In this document: piece after piece, positions 36,010 to 42,732 of the stretch
How the letters are laid out: every line of letters starts with the position of its first letter
How positions within the stretch are numbered: position 1 is the stretch's first letter
Notes under the pieces: generated by a model
What the model was told of the DNA's origin: nothing
Database searches by the model: none
Seen by the model: only the letters and a program-made list of their open reading frames with translations
Assembly (NCBI RefSeq): GCF_000525855.1
Contig: NZ_AODE01000025.1
Location: 1 to 42,732, forward strand
Length of the DNA stretch: 42,732 nt
Reading direction: 5' to 3'
Source: Listeria cornellensis FSL F6-0969
GTDB taxonomy: Bacteria; Bacillota; Bacilli; Lactobacillales; Listeriaceae
Program-made: the position numbers and the translations under genes

Positions 36010-36040
36010 AAAAAAAAACGCCCGCTAAAAAGAGGACGTT
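36010..36040 (-). terminator. Terminator of the DUF1801 gene
   Basis: On the minus strand AACGTCC (36040-36034) pairs with GGGCGTT (36023-36017), followed by a T-run. Confidence 0.7.
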
Positions 36041-36055
36041 ACATCACGCATATTC

Positions 36056-36427
36056 TTATTTCCGCCAAAATGTCTCACAGTCTGCCTTATCCGTTATATT
36101 AAACGCAATCATATCTTTCAACAAATCATAATTCACTGGTTTATCCCAAGGAAAGCGTACTAAATTCGCTGTATGTGTATAGCCGGCTGTTTTGATAGCC
36201 TCCGAAAAACGAGCAACGACTACTGCTTCAGGTGAAACGGCAAAGTTGTTCTTGGCGATGCTGAATCCGATAATAAACGTATCGTGATCGGTGAACATCG
36301 GTTGATTCCACGCGATTTTTGACTTTAAGTCAGGGAATTCTTCCTTCGTCCAATTAAAAACATCTTCCATCTGCGCACGGTGTTCAGGGTTATCGATCTT
36401 TGCTAAATAATCTGATATAGTTTCCAT
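36056..36427 (-). CDS. DUF1801 protein (YdhG/Fra-like)
   Basis: This 123-residue protein has the DUF1801 pattern: the N-terminal TISDYLAKI, then VFNWTKEEFPDLKSKIAWNQPMF and the central FIIGFSIAKNNFAVSPE. B. subtilis YdhG/Fra in this family was described as a frataxin-like iron protein; most members are uncharacterised. ATG 36427 is chosen because TGGAGGAAC lies just upstream; the longer start at 36445 overlaps it. It is monocistronic with a terminator. Confidence 0.8.
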   Translation of the reverse strand: METISDYLAKIDNPEHRAQMEDVFNWTKEEFPDLKSKIAWNQPMFTDHDTFIIGFSIAKNNFAVSPEAVVVARFSEAIKTAGYTHTANLVRFPWDKPVNYDLLKDMIAFNITDKADCETFWRK

Positions 36428-36502
36428 CTTTGTTCCTCCAGTCAATTTTAAAAGTTATATGTCTATTTTAGCGTAAACGGGTGAAAATACAAGTAAACAA
36501 GA

Positions 36503-36549
36503 AAGAAGTATGGCGTACCAGTCAACAAAATCGGTACGCCATACTTCTT
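36503..36549. terminator. Long hairpin terminator after bceB
   Basis: AAGAAGTATGGCGTACC (36503-36519) pairs perfectly with GGTACGCCATACTTCTT (36533-36549), a 17-bp stem, followed by ATTTT on the plus strand and TTTCTTG on the minus strand. Confidence 0.8.
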
Positions 36550-36558
36550 ATTTTGTGG

Positions 36559-38494
36559 TTATTTCTTTTTTCCCATGACGATATTTGTGTAGGTGTTGAC
36601 TGTCAGGAAGTAGTAAATAATGAACATCGCTGTGTAGATTCCAGTACTGATGAGAACTGGTAATGTGAGGTCCATCTGCAACATGTTGGAAAGCATGGAA
36701 AGAGCGATGGAACTATGAGCAATACCAAGCACGAGCGGTATAAGGAAAACCACGAGTACTTGCTTGGCGATTGTTTTACGAATTTCTTTGCGATCCAAAC
36801 CGATTTTCTTCAAGATATCATAGGTTGGGACATCGTTGTAAGCCTCGGTTAGTTGCTTGAAGTAGATGATACTACCCGTTGCTGCAAGGAAGACGAGACC
36901 GATAAACATACCGATGAAAAGGAGTACGCCAGTGATACTCATTGCGTTTTCATAGTTTGTTGGATAGCTTATCAAATTAGCGTTTTCAGGTAGTACTTTC
37001 TCTATTTGTTCACTTAGTGGAATCGCGTCTTTTGGATTATCGACCATGATGGATTGGATATTTTGTGTTTTTTGAGTCGAAATCGTTTTAGCTACATCAT
37101 CTGAAATGATGAGTAAGCTGTATAGGCTAGCCACGGGTGAGCTTTTTAGTGTTTCTGTTAGAGTTACTTTTTGTTTCGTACTATTTTCCAAGGTGAAACT
37201 TTGATTTTCAAGCGTTTTTGTGGCTTTTTCCTTCATAGAGAGAACCTGGTGCAATCAGAATCGCTTCATCGTTGTTTAAGTCGGCTTTTGTTGTCTCTGT
37301 ATTGTTTTGCAACGCTAGAAGTTTATTGTAAGCCGTTTGACTAATGAATGCAAAGCCAGTTTCAGGATCATATTCGAATGGCATTTCGCGGTCACTGGTA
37401 GCTTTGATATGGTTCACAGCCGTTTCTTGATGGCCAGTCATCGGCGTTTTTGTATTGTTTTCAGCTAGTTTCAAAGCTTCTTGGTTACTTTTTTGATCGA
37501 CAATCGTATATTCAAAAGTAGAAGGGAAGGAATTCGCTGATTCTTTGTTTACGTTGTAGTAAAGGCTACCAATGGCGCCGATAGCTGTCAGTGTTGTAGC
37601 ACTCAAAATCGCGATAATAGCAAGGGTTCTCGCATTCGATCCAATTCGAAAAGCGAGCTGGGAATTACTAATAATATTCGTGCCTTTATAGAAAATCCGT
37701 TTGTTTTTGCGAATCTGGTTGAGTAGGAACGGTAAGAAATTGCTAAGAAGTAGCGCTGTTCCGATGATAACGGAGAATAGAATCGTCAACATGCCATATA
37801 ATGGCCCCATTTTTACTAGAAAATTACTGTCATTAAGCGGTTGGAGAGCAAGGAAGTAGCCTCCTCCAATTAATAATATCGAGAGAATTGCTAGAAATGG
37901 ATTGTTTTTCGGTGTTTTTTCACGTTTACTTTCCGAATGAAAAAGATCGAGAAGTGTCGTGCGATAAATAATACGATAACCGGTTAACGATGTAATCAGC
38001 GTGATGATGATGAAAATAACGACTGTATTAATCACGGCATCCAATGAAAAGACGAAATTACTCACACCGCCAAAATTCATGACTTTGAGCAGTATCGTGA
38101 CGAATAGTTTGGATAGTAACGTTCCAAGGCCAATCCCGATAACAAGTGCGGCCACGCCCATCAAGAAGTTTTCATAGAAAAGCATGCGGCCAATTTCTTT
38201 TTTACGAAGACCAAGTAGGGAATAAAGACCGATTTCCTTTTTGCGTTTCCGTGTGAAAAAGTGATTAGAGTATAAAATAAAGATGGCAACAAAGATAATC
38301 AGGACAATCGATGAGGCATTGAATACTGCGGAAAGTTTGGCGCTCTTATCAATACGCTCAATAACCGCCGGATCTTTCGCTAGTGAGACGAATGTATAAT
38401 AAATCATAATCGAGAAAATCATCGACGCAAAATAAAGGAAGTAATGGACAAAATTATGTTTGATATTCTTTTTTGCTAGGTCAAATAACGTCAT
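36559..38494 (-). CDS. BceB/AnrB-type peptide-antibiotic ABC permease; one frameshift
   Basis: The repaired protein is about 645 residues with ten membrane helices: one FtsX-like helix at the N-terminus (residues 18-38), a group of three, the typical large external domain of about 190 residues between helices 7 and 8, and a last group of three (IVMGKKK end). This is the BceB architecture. It works with BceA to protect against bacitracin, nisin or similar wall-active peptides. The frame breaks inside an AGAGAGA tract at 37237-37243 (CT repeat on the coding strand). Either one extra or two missing bases would rejoin APGSL to MKEKATKTL. This is the only broken gene in a dinucleotide repeat. The start overlaps bceA by 14 bases. 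Confidence 0.83.
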
Positions 38495-39248
38495 TCATGT
38501 CCCCTCCTAGTTGTGCCAACACATCGAGAATTTTTTGGAAGAACTCCTTACGTGTTTTTGTACCACGATAAATTTCAGTATAAATCGCGCCATCTTTAAT
38601 GAATAAAATACGCTTACAAAAGCTCGCCGCATAAGCATCATGTGTTACCATCATAATTGTCGAATGTTCCTGTTCATTGAGGTCCTTCAAACTTTCGAGC
38701 AAATCGGTAGCTGACTTCGAATCAAGCGCCCCAGTTGGTTCATCCGCGAAAATCAAACTAGGATTCGCGATAATCGCACGACTTGCCGCGGTCCGTTGTT
38801 TTTGCCCACCAGAAATTTCATTCGGGTACTTATCTAAAATATCCCGAATCCCAAACGTATCAGCAACTTTGTCAAGACTCGTTTCCATTTCCTTCACAGG
38901 ACGTTTTGCAAGTGCGAGTGGTAAGATGATATTTTCACGAACACTCAACGTATCCAACAAGTTATAATCTTGAAAAATAAAACCTAACTGATCGCGGCGG
39001 AACGAGGACATTTGCTGTTCGTTCATTGTTTCAAGTTCCTGACCAGAAATCTGAATTTCACCAGAAGTCGGCTTATCGATGGTGGAAAAGACGTTGAGTA
39101 ATGTCGATTTACCAGCACCACTCGGCCCCATGATACCGACGAAATCCCCTTTTGCAATTTCCAAACTAATATTATCTAAAGCTGTGTACACATTACCTTT
39201 AATGCCATAAACCTTACGAACATTTTTTGCCTGTAGAACTATTTCCAT
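38481..39248 (-). CDS. BceA/AnrA-type ABC ATPase
   Basis: This 255-residue ABC ATPase has Walker A GPSGAGKST (about 41-49), Q-loop FQDYNLLD, signature ISGGQKQRTAASRA, Walker B LIFADEPTGALD and H-loop MVTHD. It is closest in style to MacB/LolD-like resistance ATPases of the BceA group. It forms the exporter with the overlapping permease gene. In L. monocytogenes the AnrAB pair sits beside hemQ and is controlled by VirRS rather than by an adjacent two-component system. Here too hemQ is the next gene and no histidine kinase is nearby. TAGGAGGAG precedes the ATG. Confidence 0.88.
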   Translation of the reverse strand: MEIVLQAKNVRKVYGIKGNVYTALDNISLEIAKGDFVGIMGPSGAGKSTLLNVFSTIDKPTSGEIQISGQELETMNEQQMSSFRRDQLGFIFQDYNLLDTLSVRENIILPLALAKRPVKEMETSLDKVADTFGIRDILDKYPNEISGGQKQRTAASRAIIANPSLIFADEPTGALDSKSATDLLESLKDLNEQEHSTIMMVTHDAYAASFCKRILFIKDGAIYTEIYRGTKTRKEFFQKILDVLAQLGGDMNDVI

Positions 39249-39270
39249 GTAAACTCCTCCTAAATAAATA

Positions 39271-39276
39271 ACTATA
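39271..39276 (-). promoter_or_regulatory. -10 element of the bceAB promoter
   Basis: On the minus strand this reads TATAGT, 23 bases upstream of the bceA start. No good -35 is found 16-18 bases upstream, as expected for an activator-dependent promoter. Confidence 0.45.
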
Positions 39277-39341
39277 CCTTTAGTTTAACGGTAAAATGAG
39301 AGCTATTCCAGTGTCTAAGATGACATTATGGGAGAGGAGAC

Positions 39342-39355
39342 TTACAATTTTGTAA
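39342..39355 (-). promoter_or_regulatory. BceR/VirR-type operator
   Basis: TTACA-ATTT-TGTAA is a perfect match to the TNACA-N4-TGTNA-type inverted repeat recognised by BceR-like response regulators. Its centre is about 94-100 bases upstream of the bceA start and about 75 bases upstream of the -10. Confidence 0.6.
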
Positions 39356-39356
39356 T

Positions 39357-39602
39357 AATGGAAAGCTGAAACGGCCCGTTAGACCTGAAAAAATTTGTTA
39401 GGGGCCGTAGTGAAAACCCGCACTTGGTTTTTGCGGAGGGCACGAAAATTTCGAGGGTCTGGCCGTTGAAGCTGGATCGAATGGAAAGCTGAAACGGCCG
39501 GTTCAGCTCCGACAAAAACTGGAGCGGCCGCAGGAAAAAGCCGTACTTGCTTTTTGTGGAGGGCGTGAAGTTTTCGAGGAGTTGGCCGTTGAAGCTGGAT
39601 CT
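39357..39602. repeat. Tandem 123-bp intergenic repeat, two full copies plus a fragment
   Basis: Copies begin with AATGGAAAGCTGAAACGGCC at 39357 and 39480 and end with GGCCGTTGAAGCTGGATC. A third fragment (ACGAAAATTTCGAGAGTCTGG, followed by AATGGAA) lies at about 39698-39725. Each copy has internal complementary pairs around CGGCC/GGCCG and CCGCA/TGCGG, so it may fold in RNA. Copies differ at many positions, including changes that would alter amino acids in a long minus-strand open frame, so coding is unlikely. It sits directly upstream of the bceAB operator. Confidence 0.75.
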
Positions 39603-39946
39603 GGAAACGATGATACGTCAAAAATCGGAGCCTTCCCACAACCGTGATTGCTAGGTTATGAATGATCACCGAATTATTATTAGTCCGCTCTTCGGCTACG
39701 AAAATTTCGAGAGTCTGGCTAAATGGAAGGCAGTCTCATTACATTCCACTGCATATTGAGGTTAGATTGGAGGCGTGAAACATGACGCTGCGCATGATTG
39801 GGTGTTTTAAAACATGGCGTTTCAATACTTGAGTTGTGATGGTTCGGGGCTTGGCGTAGAAGAGCCACTGGTGGATTACATGCTCACTGCGTTCGCATGC
39901 ATATTGAGGCTCTAATTCAGCAAGGGATGCTTCATAAAACCCTCAA
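39603..39946. other. Non-coding interval with repeat remnants
   Basis: No gene is convincing. GCATATTGAGG occurs twice (near 39752 and 39899), about 147 bases apart, which may mark the remains of another repeat. Both strands are scattered with stops. Confidence 0.45.
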
Positions 39947-39949
39947 CAA

Positions 39950-39981
39950 CAAAACCCAGCCCCTCATCACAAGGGGCTGGG
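39950..39981 (-). terminator. Terminator of hemQ
   Basis: CCCAGCCCC (39955-39963) pairs with GGGGCTGGG (39973-39981); the minus-strand tail is TTTTGTTG. Confidence 0.85.
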
Positions 39982-40004
39982 CTCTAAATCTTATTTTGTC
40001 ATCA

Positions 40005-40760
40005 TTAAATCCTAAAAAAATTCGACAACTCATCCGCGGCTACATAATTCCCAATCAAAAACGAACCAAACTCTGCAAATCGGGCACTGGATTCATCAAA
40101 TCGCATCTCCGTCACAATGCGTTTGAAATCAAGCGCATCATCTGCAAAAAGTGTTACGCCCCATTCGAAATCGTCTAAACCAATCGATCCACCAATGATC
40201 TGCTTAATCTTCCCAGCGTACGTACGGCCAATCGCACCATGGTCACGAATCATCGCTTGGCGTTCTTCCATCGGGACCATGTACCAGTTATCGGATAGAT
40301 TCCGTCTTTTCGTCATCGGATAAAAACAAATGTGCTTACGTGCTGGCAATTCAGGATACAAACGCTCGCGCACATGCTTATTCTCGTAAGGATCTTCCCC
40401 TTTTGCCATATGATTCGCCAAATAATTGCTAAGCTCCACAACGGAAACATAAGAATAAGCTGGCAGTAAGTAGTCTGCAATCCGTAGTTTATTCAATTGA
40501 TTCTCGACTTCATTCAAGCCCTCAAGTGTCGGTCGCAGCGTGAAAAATAACAAATCCGCTTTTTGCCCAACAATCGAATAAACCGTGTGCTCGCCTTCGC
40601 CCATTTTTTTCGTAATATCCATGTCGCCTAAGAAATTTTGTAATTCATTGAGCATAGAGTCGCGGTCAGCAGGAGAAACTTCTCTTAATGCAGGCCAGTC
40701 AATCGATCTGAAGTCATGCAACGAAAACCAACCATCTAATGTTTTAACAGCTTCATTCAT
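40005..40760 (-). CDS. hemQ: Coproheme decarboxylase HemQ
   Basis: The 251-residue protein is the Firmicute chlorite-dismutase-like coproheme decarboxylase. It oxidatively removes two propionate carboxyls from coproheme III to give haem b, the last step of the coproporphyrin-dependent pathway. The key residues coincide with those published for L. monocytogenes HemQ: Tyr147 (CFYPMTKR) is the redox-active tyrosine, His174 (IRDHGAIGR) the proximal ligand, and Lys151 and Trp159 are nearby. This exact numbering is strong support for a Listeria-like host. GGAAGG precedes the ATG at 40760. Its neighbours bceAB and manA match the L. monocytogenes order. Confidence 0.95.
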   Translation of the reverse strand: MNEAVKTLDGWFSLHDFRSIDWPALREVSPADRDSMLNELQNFLGDMDITKKMGEGEHTVYSIVGQKADLLFFTLRPTLEGLNEVENQLNKLRIADYLLPAYSYVSVVELSNYLANHMAKGEDPYENKHVRERLYPELPARKHICFYPMTKRRNLSDNWYMVPMEERQAMIRDHGAIGRTYAGKIKQIIGGSIGLDDFEWGVTLFADDALDFKRIVTEMRFDESSARFAEFGSFLIGNYVAADELSNFFRI

Positions 40761-40837
40761 AATAAAGCACTTCCTTCCCTATGTAATACTTGAATTGTAA
40801 CACAGAATCGTAAAAATTGTCTGTACCCCTGTTTGTG

Positions 40838-40869
40838 AAAAAAAGCCTCCACACAAAGATGCGAAGGCT
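40838..40869 (-). terminator. Terminator of manA
   Basis: On the minus strand AGCCTTC (40869-40863) pairs with GAGGCT (40849-40844) with a bulge, followed by T7. Confidence 0.6.
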
Positions 40870-40879
40870 AGTTAAAAAA

Positions 40880-41833
40880 TTATTTTGCGGGTGTGGAGAC
40901 AATGCAGCTCACGTTACCGTCAATAGTCCAGTTCTTACATGTGGACGGTAAAATAAAGTGGTCTGCTTTTTTGATAGGTGTGGTTTCGCCGTCGATAGTT
41001 AGCGTCGCTTCACCAGACAAGACACTGACTAATGTGTAGGGAGCGGATGCCTCGAAATCTGCTTTTCCATCGATGTCCCATTTGTACACTGCGAAAAATT
41101 CACTTTCCACAAAAGTGGTTTCTGTCAGTGCGCCGGTTGTTTTTGTTGTGATATTTAAAACGGCGTCATGATGGGGAACGGTCGTCACGTCAATGGATTT
41201 CTCCAAGTGAAGTTCGCGCTTATTTCCATCCTTATCAACACGATCGTAATCGTATACGCGGTAAGTCGTATCAGAACTTTGCTGCGTTTCAAGAACGAGC
41301 GTCCCAGTACAAAGCGCGTGAATCGTACCACTTGGCACATAGAAAAAATCGCCGGGCTTAATCGCTACTTTACGAAGCAAATCGCTCCATTTCCCGTCGC
41401 GCGTCCATTCGATTAATTGCTGTTTTGACGTGGCATTATGACCATAAACAAGTTCAGCTCCAGGCTCACAATCGATAATATACCAACATTCTGTCTTGCC
41501 GAGTTCACCGTTCTCGTGTTCTTTCGCATAGGCATCATTTGGATGAACTTGCACAGATAAATCCGTATTCGCGTCCAAAATTTTTGTCAACAATGGGAAT
41601 ACCGGTTCTTTTGGGTTGCCGAACAAAGCAGGTTGCTCTGCCCATAATTCAATCAAGGTTTTGCCAGCAAACTCGCCGTTTTTGACAGTAGAAGGACCGT
41701 GCGGATGCGCCGAAATAGCCCAATACTCGCCAGTTGTTTCTGTTGGAATCGTGTAGCCGAAGAAATCACGTAATTTCGTGCCACCCCATATGCGATCTTG
41801 AAAAACCGAATCTAAAAATAAAGCTTTTGTCAT
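40880..41833 (-). CDS. manA: Mannose-6-phosphate isomerase, class I
   Basis: The 317-residue zinc cupin enzyme interconverts mannose-6-phosphate and fructose-6-phosphate. Zinc ligands are visible in VQVHPNDAYAKEHENGELGKTECWY and in the later SGTIHALCTGTLVLETQQSSDTTYRVYDYDR; the C-terminal cupin half ends the protein. Length matches the short Bacillus-type ManA. I choose ATG 41833, 8-9 bases after GGAGG; a second ATG at 41839 is too close to that site. It lies 19 bases downstream of the nitroreductase gene, in one operon. Confidence 0.92.
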   Translation of the reverse strand: MTKALFLDSVFQDRIWGGTKLRDFFGYTIPTETTGEYWAISAHPHGPSTVKNGEFAGKTLIELWAEQPALFGNPKEPVFPLLTKILDANTDLSVQVHPNDAYAKEHENGELGKTECWYIIDCEPGAELVYGHNATSKQQLIEWTRDGKWSDLLRKVAIKPGDFFYVPSGTIHALCTGTLVLETQQSSDTTYRVYDYDRVDKDGNKRELHLEKSIDVTTVPHHDAVLNITTKTTGALTETTFVESEFFAVYKWDIDGKADFEASAPYTLVSVLSGEATLTIDGETTPIKKADHFILPSTCKNWTIDGNVSCIVSTPAK

Positions 41834-41852
41834 TGTCATTGCCTCCTAATTT

Positions 41853-42587
41853 TTATACATCTTTCATCAAAAAACCTTGTTGCTTCAATGTTTCTGCAAT
41901 CGAAGGGTAGTAATCCTTATCATAAAACGCGGAAACGCGCGCTGACCAAGAAATGCCGCCTTCTCGTGCTGAAAAAGGAATAATCGTTTTGTCATAATCC
42001 GCCATCAACTCCGCAACATCGGTTTGATAAGTTTCCTCAAAGTAAACAGCTTCTTTCGGAAAGCGCGGTTTAATCGGCATTTCCACATCAGGATAACCGA
42101 TGCAAAGTCCGACCACTGGGAAAACGTGTTTTGGTAGCTTCAGAAAATCGATGACTTCTGCCATGTTGCGACGAATTCCACCGATGCAAACAACGCCTAA
42201 ATCAAAGGATTCTGCAGCGATAATCGCATTTTCACATGCAAGCCCAACATCTGTCGCCCCGACGAGTAAAGCGTCCACATTTTGAACGGCGGAATGAGAG
42301 CCATGGTGTTGTTCACTCGCCAAATGTGTCCGGTAGAAATCAGCGACGAACACCAGAAAAACCGAACTTTCTGCTATGTAAGGTTGATTACCACAGAGCT
42401 CCGCTATTTTGGCCTTGCGCTCCGGATTTTGGATAGCGATAATCGAATACTGCTGTCCGTTAATCCAAGAAGGGGCACTTTGAGCAGAACGAATAATACT
42501 GTCTAATTGCGCCTTTGGAATCGTTTTATCCGTTTGATATTTACGAAAAGAACGATGATTCCGCAGATGGTCTATGATTGGATTCAT
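41853..42587 (-). CDS. FMN-dependent nitroreductase (NfrA-like)
   Basis: This 244-residue nitroreductase-fold protein carries the N-terminal HRSFRKYQTDKTIPKAQLDSIIRSAQSAPS with FMN-binding RSFR, the central ALLVGATDVGLACENAIIAAESFDLG, and GGIRRNMAEVIDFLKLP before VGLCIGYP. This matches NADPH-dependent NfrA/FRase I-type oxidoreductases. They reduce flavins, nitroaromatics or quinones. ATG 42587 is preferred, with GGAGG 7-9 bases upstream; a longer start at 42602 overlaps that site. It heads the two-gene minus-strand operon with manA. Confidence 0.85.
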   Translation of the reverse strand: MNPIIDHLRNHRSFRKYQTDKTIPKAQLDSIIRSAQSAPSWINGQQYSIIAIQNPERKAKIAELCGNQPYIAESSVFLVFVADFYRTHLASEQHHGSHSAVQNVDALLVGATDVGLACENAIIAAESFDLGVVCIGGIRRNMAEVIDFLKLPKHVFPVVGLCIGYPDVEMPIKPRFPKEAVYFEETYQTDVAELMADYDKTIIPFSAREGGISWSARVSAFYDKDYYPSIAETLKQQGFLMKDV

Positions 42588-42623
42588 ATGAAATACCTCC
42601 ATTTCAATACTCTTAACAGACTA

Positions 42624-42652
42624 AGTATAGCCTTTTTTTAGAATTAGATGAA
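42624..42652 (-). promoter_or_regulatory. Possible promoter of the nitroreductase-manA operon
   Basis: On the minus strand TTCATC (42652-42647) and TATACT (42629-42624) are spaced 17 bases apart, about 37 bases upstream of the start. Confidence 0.4.
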
Positions 42653-42728
42653 GCTATTTTTAGGCTAAGAGTTGAAAAAAAGCATCTGATATCCAGTAAA
42701 ATTAACGATAGAAAGCAGGTGAGCGGGC

Positions 42729-42732
42729 ATGG
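42729..42732 (+). CDS. Start codon of a further plus-strand gene (cut by window end)
   Basis: ATG at 42729 is preceded by AGGTGAG 5-6 bases upstream, a good ribosome site. Only the first codon is visible, so the product is unknown. It would be divergent from the nitroreductase gene. Confidence 0.4.

Noticed and set aside
39379-39669. A 96-codon minus-strand open frame with internal repeats
   Set aside because: It is produced by the 123-bp DNA repeats; differences between copies are mostly amino-acid changing, no ribosome site precedes it, and it overlaps the bceAB upstream region.
39897-40178. A 93-codon plus-strand open frame
   Set aside because: It runs through the hemQ terminator and antisense to the hemQ coding region, without a Shine-Dalgarno.

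Overview
The window looks like a chromosomal segment of a low-to-moderate-GC Firmicute, most likely a member of the Listeriaceae (a Listeria outside, or distant from, L. monocytogenes). The best support is the right end. A HemQ whose haem-pocket residues fall on the L. monocytogenes numbering (Tyr147, His174) lies beside a BceAB/AnrAB-type peptide-antibiotic ABC exporter, a class I mannose-6-phosphate isomerase and a nitroreductase, which is the order I recall for lmo2110-lmo2115. Teichoic acid TagGH, two PrfA-like Crp/Fnr proteins, YwdI/YwdK proteins and an LhrC-like small RNA agree with this.

Layout. 1-4102: cell-surface polymer export and modification (Asp2/XcbB-like alpha/beta hydrolase, TagG, TagH, nucleotide-sugar epimerase). 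4146-7424: a Crp/Fnr regulator, a VTC polyphosphate-polymerase-like protein translationally coupled to a DUF4956 membrane protein, and a class A beta-lactamase lipoprotein. 7922-11497: a Ca2+-type P-type ATPase overlapping L-lactate dehydrogenase. 11509-12102: four tandem copies of a roughly 141-bp palindromic element. 12133-17011: AI-2E family permease, cardiolipin synthase, a YjeM-type amino-acid antiporter and a small coiled-coil protein. 17177-20286: a GH101-like lipoprotein glycosidase (minus strand) and a decayed phzF. 20343-26456: a DUF2238-like membrane protein, two glyoxalase-fold (VOC) proteins, a second Crp/Fnr regulator, a stand-alone Fis-type HTH protein, CorA, and two GntR regulators in tandem. 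26480-36427: housekeeping and accessory genes (GNAT, DUF975, metallophosphatase, luciferase-like oxidoreductase, LCP ligase, CtaM/DUF420, PdxK, HAD phosphatase, DoxX, maltose-acetyltransferase-like, YwdI, YwdK, DUF1801). 36559-42587: bceAB, a second intergenic repeat family, hemQ, manA and a nitroreductase. The window ends at the first codon of a further plus-strand gene.

Data quality matters here. At least twelve otherwise intact genes are each broken by a single-base or two-base shift (one gene twice), nearly all inside A or T runs of 6-9 bases and mostly as one extra base. Reading each run one base shorter (or, in a few cases, longer) restores full-length, family-typical proteins. I therefore annotate these as intact genes with probable sequencing or assembly indels and give the full span. 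The phzF remnant is different: it has an internal deletion plus several lesions and looks truly dead.

The most interesting non-coding signals are the LhrC-like small RNA at 35882-35996, the tandem palindromes after ldh, a second repeat family upstream of bceA, a BceR/VirR-type operator for bceAB, and an 18-bp perfect palindrome in front of the dead phzF.
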